A stretch of DNA of 12,082 nucleotides from an uncultured Clostridia bacterium (GTDB lineage Bacteria; Bacillota; Clostridia; Christensenellales; Aristaeellaceae), in assembly GCA_934636425.1 (NCBI GenBank), contig CAKUAV010000095.1:1-12082 (forward strand). The letters run 5' to 3'. Below are positions 6,074 through 12,082 of the stretch, piece after piece. Made by a program: the position numbers and the translations under genes. Numbering within the stretch: position 1 is the stretch's first letter; each line of letters starts with the position of its first letter. The notes under the pieces were generated by a model. It had not been told where the DNA came from, did not search any database, and was given only the letters and a program-made list of their open reading frames with translations.

Positions 6074-7952
6074 CGTTATCGTCGTCGGCGCGGGTCACGC
6101 CGGCTGCGAGGCAGGCCTGGCCTGCGCGCGGCTGGGCTTTAGGACGCTGCTTTTGACGCTCAACCTGGACGCGGTGGCGCTCATGCCGTGCAACCCGTCC
6201 ATCGGCGGCACGGCCAAGGGGCATCTGGTGCGCGAGCTGGACGCGCTGGGCGGCGAGATGGGACTGGCGATCGACGACACATTTCTCCAGTCGCGCATGC
6301 TCAACACCGGCAAGGGCCCCGCCGTCCACTCGCTGCGCGCGCAGGCCGACAAGCTGGCCTACCGCCTGAGAATGCGCCGCGCCATAGACGATCAGGAGAA
6401 CCTCGTGCTGCGTCAGGGCGAGGCCGCGCGCATACTGACCGAAAACGGCCGTGTGACCGGCCTTGAAACCACAACCGGCGCGGTCATTTCCTGCCGCGCC
6501 ATGGTGCTTGCCTGCGGCGTGTACCTGAAGAGCCGCATCATCATCGGCGACTGCGACTGGCAGGGCGGCCCGCAGGGACTGACCTGCGCGACAAAGCTCA
6601 CGCAGTCGCTGGTCGATCTGGGCTTTTCCGTGCGCCGCTTCAAGACCGGCACGCCCGCGCGCGTGGACGGCCGCACGATCGACTTTTCCAAAATGGAGCC
6701 GCAGTACGGCGACGAGCCGGTCGTGCCGTTCTCGTTCATGACCGACAGGCCGCTTCGCAACCGCGCGGTGTGCTATCTCACCTACACCACGCCGAAAACG
6801 CACGACATCATCCGCGCCAATCTGCACCGCGCGCCCATGTACAAGGGCACGATACACGGCACCGGCGCGCGCTACTGCCCCTCCATCGAGGACAAGGTGG
6901 TGCGCTTCGCCGACAAGGAGCGCCATCCCGTGTTCCTCGAGCCGGAGGGCGATTACACCGTCGAATGGTATGTGCAGGGCGTGTCCACCAGCATGCCGGA
7001 GGACGTTCAGCGCGAAATGTACCGCTCCATTCCCGGCCTTGAGCACGCTGAAATCGTGCGCCTGGCCTACGCCATAGAGTACGACTGCATCGACCCGCTC
7101 CAGCTGAACGCCGATTTTTCGACAAAGCCGGTGAGCGGCCTGTACTGCGCCGGACAGATCAACGGCACCTCCGGCTATGAGGAGGCCGCCGCGCAGGGGC
7201 TGTACGCCGGCATAAACGCCGCGCTGAGCCTGCGCGGGGACGCGCCGCTCCTGCTCACCCGCGCCGATTCCTACATCGGCGTGCTTGTGGACGACCTGAC
7301 CACAAAGGGCACGGACGAGCCCTACCGCATGATGACCAGCCGCGCCGAATACCGGCTGCTGCTGCGTCAGGACAACGCCGATCAGCGCCTGACCGAAACG
7401 GGCTATAAAATCGGGCTGGTGAGCCGCGCGCGCTATGAGAAAATGCTCTTAAAGCGCGAAAACAGCGAAAGGATCGTCCGCCATCTGCGCGAAACCTACG
7501 TCCCCGCAGACGAAAAGCTGCAGGCGCTGCTCGCCGCGCACAATGAAGCGCCGTGCGAGAAGGGCGCGCTGGGGCTGCGCGAGCTGCTCTGCCGCCCCTC
7601 CATGACAATGCGCGATCTCTTCGCGCTGGACGAATGGCTCGCATCCCAGAGCGCCGACGCGCTCGAGCTGGCCGAGATCTCCGTCAAGTACGAGGGCTAT
7701 CTCGACCGCCAGCGCGCGCAGATCGAGCAGTTCCGCCGCTCGGAGGAAGTGCTCATCCCGGATGAAATCGACTATATGTCGCTCGAGACGCTGCGCATCG
7801 AGGCGCGCCAGAAGCTGGCAGCGCGCCGCCCGCGCTCTATCGGGCAGGCCGCCCGCATACCGGGCGTTTCGCCGGGCGACGTGGCCGCGCTGATGATCTA
7901 CATCGAAAAATACCGCCGCGAACACAGGGAGGACAGTGAATGCGCGAACTGA
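6060..7952 (+). CDS. mnmG: tRNA uridine-5-carboxymethylaminomethyl modification enzyme MnmG (GidA)
   Basis: FAD-dependent subunit that, with MnmE, builds the (carboxymethyl)aminomethyl group on wobble uridine U34 of certain tRNAs. Its 630 residues are the normal family length. Seen in order: the dinucleotide fold GAGHAG (10-15), the signature PCNPSIGG (43-50) leading into TAKGHLVRELDALGGEMG, the KTGTPARVDGRTIDF segment, GARYCPSIEDK with its conserved Cys, the second FAD motif GLYCAGQINGTSGYEEAAAQG, and the helical C-terminal part that contacts MnmE and tRNA. It starts with TTG at 6060, preceded by AAGAGGTG, and overlaps the upstream gene by 14 bases, so translation is probably coupled. MnmE is not in the window. 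The pairing with rsmG downstream is the classic arrangement. Confidence 0.97.
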   Translation: MESFDVIVVGAGHAGCEAGLACARLGFRTLLLTLNLDAVALMPCNPSIGGTAKGHLVRELDALGGEMGLAIDDTFLQSRMLNTGKGPAVHSLRAQADKLAYRLRMRRAIDDQENLVLRQGEAARILTENGRVTGLETTTGAVISCRAMVLACGVYLKSRIIIGDCDWQGGPQGLTCATKLTQSLVDLGFSVRRFKTGTPARVDGRTIDFSKMEPQYGDEPVVPFSFMTDRPLRNRAVCYLTYTTPKTHDIIRANLHRAPMYKGTIHGTGARYCPSIEDKVVRFADKERHPVFLEPEGDYTVEWYVQGVSTSMPEDVQREMYRSIPGLEHAEIVRLAYAIEYDCIDPLQLNADFSTKPVSGLYCAGQINGTSGYEEAAAQGLYAGINAALSLRGDAPLLLTRADSYIGVLVDDLTTKGTDEPYRMMTSRAEYRLLLRQDNADQRLTETGYKIGLVSRARYEKMLLKRENSERIVRHLRETYVPADEKLQALLAAHNEAPCEKGALGLRELLCRPSMTMRDLFALDEWLASQSADALELAEISVKYEGYLDRQRAQIEQFRRSEEVLIPDEIDYMSLETLRIEARQKLAARRPRSIGQAARIPGVSPGDVAALMIYIEKYRREHREDSECAN

Positions 7953-8659
7953 TCCGCGACGGCGCCGCCGCCATGGGCATTCAGCTGCCCGACGACGCGC
8001 CGGACAAGCTCGTGATCTATCACGAAATGCTCGTTGAAACCAACAGGGTGATGAACCTCACCCGCGTGCCCGACGACCCCGCAGAGGCCGTCGACCGCAA
8101 CTACCTCGATTCCCTCGCCCCGCTCGCCGCGCCGCATCTAATGGAAAACGTCAAGACGCTGTGCGACGTGGGCACCGGCGCGGGCTTTCCGGGCGTGCCG
8201 CTGTCCATCGCGCGGCCAGATATTCACGTCGTGCTGATGGACGCGCTGGGCAAGCGCGTGAAGTTTTTGCAGAGCGTGATCGACCGGCTGAATCTCAACG
8301 CCGAGGCCGTCCACATCCGCGCCGAGGACGCGGCAAAGCTGCCCGACTACCGCGACCGCTTCGATCTGGCCGTCGCCCGCGCCGTGGCCGCGCTGCCCGT
8401 GCTGTGCGAGCTGACGCTGCCCTTCGTAAAGGCCGGCGGGCGCTTCATCGCCTACAAGGGGCCCTCGCTGGGCGAGGAGCTTTCTCAGTCGGGCGCGATA
8501 CTGAAGCGCATGAAATCCGAATGCCTTGAGACGCTTCCTGTCGCCTTCCCCGGCCGCGACTGGGATCACAGGCTGTGCGTCGTGCGCAAGAACGCGCCCA
8601 CGCCCGCGTCCTTCCCGCGCAAGGCGGGCGAGGCCGGCAGAAACCCCATACTGCGCTGA
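7940..8659 (+). CDS. rsmG: 16S rRNA (guanine-527-N7)-methyltransferase RsmG (GidB)
   Basis: Cytoplasmic enzyme that uses S-adenosylmethionine to methylate G527 of 16S rRNA; its loss gives low-level streptomycin resistance in several bacteria. The 239 residues show the family pattern: NRVMNLTRV (35-43), RNYLDSL (53-59), the SAM-binding loop VGTGAGFPG (77-85), acidic Asp101 at the end of the second strand, then GKRVKFL and the SVIDRLNL helix, and VARAVAALPVL before GGRFIAYKG. The C-terminal tail (about 20 residues, rich in Pro, Arg and Ala) looks unconserved. The ATG overlaps the mnmG stop by 13 bases, with GGGAGGAC just upstream, so the two are translationally coupled. Confidence 0.96.
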   Translation: MRELIRDGAAAMGIQLPDDAPDKLVIYHEMLVETNRVMNLTRVPDDPAEAVDRNYLDSLAPLAAPHLMENVKTLCDVGTGAGFPGVPLSIARPDIHVVLMDALGKRVKFLQSVIDRLNLNAEAVHIRAEDAAKLPDYRDRFDLAVARAVAALPVLCELTLPFVKAGGRFIAYKGPSLGEELSQSGAILKRMKSECLETLPVAFPGRDWDHRLCVVRKNAPTPASFPRKAGEAGRNPILR

Positions 8660-8671
8660 CGGAGGAACATC

Positions 8672-9715
8672 ATGCAGAGAATCCGCGCCTGTGTGGGCGA
8701 TTATTACTACGACATTCATCTGGACAACGGCCTGACCGGACGGCTGGGCGAGCGACTGAGCGAGACGCTGAAGCCCCGCCGCGCGCTGCTCGTCGTGGAC
8801 GAGAACATCGACCAGCTCTACGGCGCGCGCGTCGTGCGCTCGCTCGAGGCGGCGATGATCCGCCCCTATGTGCTGACGCTGCCCGCCGGCGGCTATGCCC
8901 AGACGCTGGACGCGCTGCGCGAGATCACAGCCGCCATGACCGACATGGCGCTCTCGCCCGAGGACGTTCTCATCGCCATGGGCGGCGGAATGCTGTGCGA
9001 CAGCGTGGGCTACGCCGCGTGGAACTACAAATCGGTCGTGCGGCTGGTGTATGTGCCCACGACGCTCATCGGCATGGCCGACTGGGCTGTGGGCGGCAAG
9101 ACGGCGCTGGAATACAAGATCGGCTCGCGCATGATCGGCTCGTTCTTCCCGCCGACGCTGACGCTGATCGATCCGCAGACCGTATGCACAATGCCGTCGC
9201 GCGCATTCGAGAGCGGCATGGCCGAGGTCATAAAGAGCGCCTGCGCCGCCGACGCCGCGCTCTTTCGGCAGCTGGAAACGCTCACAGGGCGCGCCGCCGT
9301 CGAGGTGCGCATGGAGGAAATCGCCTGGCGCTGTCTGGCCATCAAGCAGTCGCTCTCCGGAACCGACCGGCGCAAGCTGCTGCTGGGACACGGCCTCGCC
9401 AACGCCATAGAGACGGCGCAGCGCTATCGCGGCCTTCTGCACGGCGAGGCGGTGGGCGTGGGCATGCGCGTCACCGCCTGCGCTTCCGAGCGCTGCGGCA
9501 TGAGCGCGCGCGGCACGGCCGACCGCATCGCCGAGTGCCTTCAGCGCTATCATCTGCCGCTGACCGCCGTGGTCGATCCCGATTTCATGCTCCGCCGCAT
9601 ACGCGCGCTGGGCGAGAGTCTGGACACGGCCGTGCCCGAGCGCGTCGGCTGGTGCGCCGTGCGGCATCTGGGCAACGCCTTTTTCGCCGACGCATGGTTC
9701 AATACGCCGATGTAA
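8672..9715 (+). CDS. 3-dehydroquinate-synthase-like sugar phosphate cyclase, divergent AroB paralogue
   Basis: A 347-residue NAD- and metal-dependent cyclase fold. Kept: GGGMLCDSVGY (104-114), VPTTL (128-132), Asp137 and GGKT with Lys143, GMAEVIK with Glu185 and Lys188, His240 and His257 (HGEAVGVGM). Glu185, His240 and His257 match the metal ligands of AroB. Changed: the Lys-Asn of GKNMIG has become Ser152-Arg153; the Asn of LNFGHT is Leu237; the second His of that motif is Asn244; the loop between Lys225 and Arg233 is about six residues shorter; and no DKK motif is seen near the C-terminus. These positions contact substrate in true dehydroquinate synthase. It may therefore be a cyclase for another sugar phosphate, or an enzyme with weak AroB activity. 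GGAGG lies at 8660-8664 and the gap to rsmG is 12 bases, so it closes the operon. Confidence 0.85.
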   Translation: MQRIRACVGDYYYDIHLDNGLTGRLGERLSETLKPRRALLVVDENIDQLYGARVVRSLEAAMIRPYVLTLPAGGYAQTLDALREITAAMTDMALSPEDVLIAMGGGMLCDSVGYAAWNYKSVVRLVYVPTTLIGMADWAVGGKTALEYKIGSRMIGSFFPPTLTLIDPQTVCTMPSRAFESGMAEVIKSACAADAALFRQLETLTGRAAVEVRMEEIAWRCLAIKQSLSGTDRRKLLLGHGLANAIETAQRYRGLLHGEAVGVGMRVTACASERCGMSARGTADRIAECLQRYHLPLTAVVDPDFMLRRIRALGESLDTAVPERVGWCAVRHLGNAFFADAWFNTPM

Positions 9716-9993
9716 GCGCCGCCGCCCTCCGCGCCGCAGAATATGCGCTTTACTAAGGAAAAAACCACGCCCCGACAGATTCTTCGTCCGTTCAGGACAA
9801 AGCGTTGAGGGGACGCGGCGCTGAATTGAAGTCTCCATGCTCCAGTATGGCCCAGGAGCGCCGGCTTCGCGCCCCCGGCGCATTGCGAGCCTTTGCGCCG
9901 CGCATCGGCAGCGCAGCCGCCCCTCCCCCCACGAGCGCAGCCGCGCTCATCGACCAGTCGCCGGAAAGCCGGCGCAAAATGAGGTTTTCAGAC
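9716..9993. other. Intergenic leader ahead of the exported protein gene
   Basis: I see no gene in these 278 bases. Two hairpins are clear: 7-bp arms 9858-9864/9875-9881, and 6-bp arms 9959-9964/9969-9974 with a 4-base loop, the latter ending shortly before the ribosome binding site of the next gene. No convincing terminator follows the cyclase gene and no good promoter is evident, so the next gene may be read through or use a weak promoter here. The segment near 9765-9800 resembles dispersed intergenic repeats I recall from gut Clostridia, which I cannot confirm. Confidence 0.4.
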
Positions 9994-10569
9994 ATGAAAT
10001 ATGGCTTTTATCCCGCCGTGTCACTGAGCGCCCGCAGAACAGCCGCGACGCTGCTGCTCGCGCTTTTCATGCTCCTGACGCTGAGCCGCCCCGCGCTGGC
10101 CGAGAGCGCCGCGCCGGAGTTCTCGCCGCAGGATGAAATTCTGTCCGCAATGGCCGTCTATTCGTGGTTCACAATCGCGCCGCTGGACGTAAACGGCGAC
10201 GTGCCCTCGCCCGACGGCAGCAGATACCGCGTGCTGGACGACGCGCTGGTCTCGGCCGAGGCCATGCAGGAGACGCTTGCCGCGCATTTTTCCGACGACA
10301 TCATAAGGGAGCTGTGGGCATGGGGCGCGTATGAAACGGTGGACGGCCTGCTCTACGGCTACTATCCCGGCGAAAGCCCCTATGAGCGGCCGGTCGACCC
10401 GAATATTTCCGAGGTGGAATACGCGCTTGCGCTGCACACCGACGACGCGCGCATATACACGGTCACCGTGTACGCCCTCACCGCCGACGAGCCGCTCCTG
10501 TTCGAGTTCATTCAGGAGAAAACCGACGACGGCCGCTGGGTGTTCACGCAGTTCCCGTTCTTCTGGTAA
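9994..10569 (+). CDS. Small exported protein, IseA-like (putative cell-wall DL-endopeptidase inhibitor family)
   Basis: A 191-residue protein with a clear signal peptide: Arg14-Arg15, then a hydrophobic core TAATLLLALFMLLTL and a signal-peptidase I site after ALA (residues 34-36). The mature part of about 155 residues begins ESAAPEF and shows AVYSWFTIAPLD, YRVLDDALVSAEAMQETL, HFSDDIIREL, VDGLLYGY and a final DGRWVFTQFPFFW. This order resembles clostridial relatives of IseA (YoeB), which binds and inhibits D,L-endopeptidases acting on peptidoglycan; the match is from memory of the pattern and is moderate. It is not a lipoprotein, as there is no lipobox Cys. The start at 9994 is chosen because ATGAGG (9979-9984) gives spacing of nine and places the signal peptide at the N-terminus. 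The frame stays open to 9805, but that part looks non-coding. A terminator follows at once. Confidence 0.6.
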   Translation: MKYGFYPAVSLSARRTAATLLLALFMLLTLSRPALAESAAPEFSPQDEILSAMAVYSWFTIAPLDVNGDVPSPDGSRYRVLDDALVSAEAMQETLAAHFSDDIIRELWAWGAYETVDGLLYGYYPGESPYERPVDPNISEVEYALALHTDDARIYTVTVYALTADEPLLFEFIQEKTDDGRWVFTQFPFFW

Positions 10570-10577
10570 GGCGCTTT

Positions 10578-10605
10578 GCCCGGGCTGACAGTCCCGGGCT
10601 TTTTT
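10578..10605 (+). terminator. Intrinsic terminator of the IseA-like gene
   Basis: Arms GCCCGGG (10578-10584) and CCCGGGC (10593-10599), loop of eight, then six T residues (10600-10605). It starts eight bases after the stop codon, as expected for a textbook rho-independent terminator. Confidence 0.92.
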
Positions 10606-10995
10606 CATGCAGGCGCGCAGAAACGCATCAAAATGCGCTCAAATGAAGCGCGCCTCGCTGCGGCGTTTTCTGCAATGGCGCTTCAGCGCCGCGTTCACAA
10701 TGTTCCTGCGGGAAAATACAAAAGCCCGCCGCAATTTCAGCAAAACTGCGGCAGACTGCGCCGGACATAGCAAAAACAAAGGGGCTCTTCCCGAAAAGCC
10801 GAGGAACGGCAATGCAAAAAAGCCCGCCGCAAAACGCCCGATCGCCCGTCTTCTCGCGGCGCAGCCATAAAACGCGCGGCATACTGAGCCTGCGCCTCCC
10901 GGATTTCATGAACCGTAAAGGTCAGCCTCGCCCTGTGATGCGCCGTCTTCGGGCGGCTGCGCGCTGCGGAGAAACGGAATTTGCGCGATTGACCA
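10606..10995. other. Intergenic region with terminators and a direct repeat, no gene seen
   Basis: Some 390 bases between the exported protein gene and the minus-strand hydrolase. All open frames are short, unsupported by ribosome binding sites and rich in Arg, Pro and Ala as expected of non-coding GC-rich DNA. The notable content is a minus-strand terminator (10713-10757) and a 15-base direct repeat AAAAGCCCGCCGCAA at 10720-10734 and 10818-10832. Confidence 0.55.
10713..10757 (-). terminator. Minus-strand intrinsic terminator downstream of the hydrolase
   Basis: Read on the minus strand, arms 10747-10757 and 10723-10733 pair over 11 positions with two G-U wobbles around a 13-base loop, followed by TTTTGTATTTT. 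A second minus-strand T run (10816-10821) after GCGGCGGGC lies closer to the hydrolase gene but has a weaker stem. Confidence 0.65.
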
Positions 10996-11671
10996 TCAGA
11001 TCTCGACAACCAGAATTCCTTCCTGATCAAAGGGAATCTTCGCGACCGTCCGCCCGCTGCGGAAGTGGAAGGCGCCGCCGTGATTCACCGGCGCATTGTC
11101 GATCGGATTGATCATAAGGACGTCGTTCGCTGCCAGCGCGGCCTGCGCCGCATATTCGTCGAGAGCGCTCCGATTCCATTCTTCAATCGAGTAATTGACA
11201 TAGACAGGCCATATGAGGCGCTGATCTGTGCTGAATCGATCGGGAAACTCCCAGAGATCGCCGCAAAGCGCCAATGTCGCTTCTTGCCCCCGCAGATAAA
11301 AAGAACCCGTTTCATGCCCCTCGCAATAGTGTTCGTCCGTCTTTGAGCATTCCTTCCAGCCCTTCGATATGCGCCTGTAATTGTACACCATCTCGCCGTC
11401 CGATATGACGACGCAGGAGGAATACAGCTTTTCCCGATCCTTTTCAATGTATCCCGTGATCAGAGAAACGCCGTACCGCACCGTCCAGCGCCGCAATTGG
11501 GCAATCGTTTCCGACGACAGCTCCAGCGCCGTTGCCCTGTCGGCTTCATAATCCCAGCACAGAGCGTCAAAGCCCTGCAGGAACGCTTCGCCAAAGCAAA
11601 GCAGATCGCCTTTCACTTCAGAACGCCGCATTCCGATTTTCGCACCGATAAGAAGCCAGTCCGATTTTCAT
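10996..11671 (-). pseudogene. Carbon-nitrogen hydrolase (nitrilase superfamily), frame broken by an early deletion
   Basis: The superfamily cleaves C-N bonds of nitriles, amides or carbamoyl compounds with a Glu-Lys-Cys triad. The first frame, from ATG 11671 (GGAGGG upstream), gives MKIGLASYRCENRNAAF and stops at 11618. The second, 10996-11631, gives 211 residues holding all the rest: CFGEAFLQGFD (Glu), YRRISKGWKE (Lys), ALCGDLW (Cys), then WPVYVN, INPIDNAPVNHGGAFHF and a normal end. The first beta strand and the second are both present, but the helix that should join them, about ten or more residues, is missing and the frame shifts. A bare single-base error cannot explain this. Translation from ATG 11631 would lack strand one, so a working enzyme is unlikely but not excluded. 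The substrate is unknown. Confidence 0.8.
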
Positions 11672-11705
11672 GCTTTCCCTCCGCAAATTCCGGTTTTCCG
11701 GGTTC

Positions 11706-11711
11706 ATTATA
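11706..11711 (-). promoter_or_regulatory. Extended -10 promoter for the hydrolase
   Basis: Minus strand TGGTATAAT: a perfect -10 hexamer with the upstream TG of an extended -10, 34 bases before the ATG at 11671. The -35 region (about 11729-11734) is poor, which an extended -10 tolerates. The promoter and ribosome binding site are intact although the gene is broken. Confidence 0.7.
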
Positions 11712-11748
11712 CCATTTTTCACGGAATCCCTGATAAGAACAGTTACAA

Positions 11749-11787
11749 AAAATCCCACCGCAATTTCATAAACTGCGGTGGGATTTT
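11749..11787. terminator. Strong two-way terminator
   Basis: Perfect 14-bp arms 11749-11762 and 11774-11787, 11-base loop, A-rich on the left and ending TTTT on the right, so it can act in both directions. It separates the hydrolase promoter from the lower-G+C segment to its right. Its inner stem and loop resemble those of the hairpin at 10728-10752. Confidence 0.85.
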
Positions 11788-11821
11788 GGCGCAACAGATT
11801 GATATTGATACAATCTGCCAC

Positions 11822-11864
11822 GGGTGCACTCTGAAACGCTCTCCGTTTCAGAGTGCACCCTTTT
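11822..11864 (+). terminator. Long perfect hairpin followed by TTTT, terminator or attenuator
   Basis: Arms 11822-11837 and 11845-11860 pair perfectly over 16 bases around a 7-base loop, then TTTT (11861-11864). TGCACCCG at 11864-11871 could pair with CGGGTGCA at 11821-11828 instead of the normal right arm, so two folds compete. A smaller hairpin, 7-bp arms 11795-11801/11811-11817, precedes it. It may end a transcript or mark an element end. Confidence 0.55.
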
Positions 11865-11891
11865 GCACCCGTACCTTTTACAGAAAGTGAT

Positions 11892-11920
11892 TTGACTTTT
11901 GCGCCTTTCAGAGCTAAGAT
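11892..11920 (+). promoter_or_regulatory. Sigma-A-like promoter for the gene at the right edge
   Basis: -35 TTGACT (11892-11897), 17-base spacer, -10 TAAGAT (11915-11920). The expected transcription start is around 11927, just before AAGGAGGT (11930-11937), so the leader would be very short. Confidence 0.55.
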
Positions 11921-11943
11921 CGTCCCCTGAAGGAGGTGATCGT

Positions 11944-12081
11944 GTGCCCAGAAAGAAGAAACCAACCGTACTCATGGGTGGCGAAGAACTCCGCATCCAA
12001 CACTTAACGACAAAAGAGCGTCATGACGCTTATACACGGTTGAGCCAGTATCTGCTCTCTGTTCACTATCTGAGGAACTGG
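11944..12081 (+). CDS. Start of an unidentified gene, cut off by the window edge
   Basis: Forty-six codons are visible, with no stop, from a GTG at 11944 placed six bases after AAGGAGGT. The N-terminus is basic (PRKKKPTV) and is followed by MGGEELRIQHLTTKERHDAY and TRLSQYLLSVHYLRNW, a probably helical segment. I do not recognise the family with confidence; short basic proteins of this appearance occur near recombinase genes of clostridial integrative elements, but that is only an impression. Base composition is clearly less GC-rich than the operon genes, and codons such as TTA, ACA and AAA are frequent, hinting at foreign origin. The GTG at 11942 is in another frame that soon stops. Confidence 0.6.
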   Translation, partial: MPRKKKPTVLMGGEELRIQHLTTKERHDAYTRLSQYLLSVHYLRNW

Positions 12082-12082
12082 C

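Noticed and set aside
8138..9883. 581-codon minus-strand open frame opposite rsmG and the cyclase gene
   Set aside because: It mirrors conserved genes, is dominated by Ala, Arg, Gly and His, and has no recognisable motif.
9805..9993. Upstream extension of the exported protein to an earlier ATG
   Set aside because: It would bury the signal peptide, reads as low-complexity Ala/Pro/Arg and lacks a ribosome binding site as good as the one before 9994.
11786..11814. Possible promoter TTGGCG - 17 - TACAAT
   Set aside because: The -35 is weak, it overlaps the terminator arm and a hairpin, and the TTGACT/TAAGAT pair at 11892-11920 fits the downstream gene better.
1..12082. CRISPR arrays, tRNA or rRNA genes
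   Set aside because: No regularly spaced repeats, and no segment that I could fold as a tRNA or match to rRNA on either strand.

Overview
The window looks like a chromosomal segment of a G+C-rich Gram-positive anaerobe, most likely a gut-type member of the Clostridia. The grounds are strong AAGGAGG-type ribosome binding sites, sigma-A-like promoters, an mnmG-rsmG gene pair, a DUF6062-type protein and an IseA-like exported protein. The genus cannot be read from the sequence. G+C is high across most of the window and drops visibly after about 11.7 kb.

Layout. (1) 1-1164: the 3' two thirds of aspS. (2) 1256-5247: two sugar-acting enzymes facing each other. A GH172 (DUF2961) enzyme lies on the plus strand. 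On the minus strand a DUF6062-type cysteine-rich protein is followed by a GH32 beta-fructosidase. Between them are about 650 non-coding bases holding hairpins and a MITE-like element bounded by inverted and direct repeats. (3) 5248-9715: a divergent promoter region, then a tightly packed plus-strand operon. Its genes are a protein resembling a tandem rhamnose-mutarotase fold, mnmG (TTG start, overlapping), rsmG (overlapping) and a divergent 3-dehydroquinate-synthase paralogue. (4) 9994-10605: a small exported IseA-like protein with its own terminator. (5) 10606-11671: a terminator-rich intergenic stretch, then a carbon-nitrogen hydrolase gene on the minus strand that a deletion near its 5' end has put out of frame. 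(6) 11748-12082: a strong two-way terminator, a long hairpin, a promoter and the start of an unidentified lower-G+C gene, perhaps the edge of an acquired element.

How the parts fit. GH172 and GH32 both lack signal peptides and are expected to split or rearrange fructosyl sugars in the cytoplasm. GH172 members act on alpha-fructofuranosides and difructose dianhydrides (also arabinofuranosides), and GH32 acts on beta-fructosides. Together they could form a small fructan-caramel or fructo-oligosaccharide module, although no transporter or regulator is visible here. MnmG and RsmG modify tRNA and 16S rRNA. The cyclase downstream keeps the NAD and metal-binding framework of AroB but has lost several residues that hold the substrate, so it probably makes something other than 3-dehydroquinate. 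That gene, the GH172/GH32 pair, the MITE-like element and the deletion scar in the hydrolase are the points most worth a second look.
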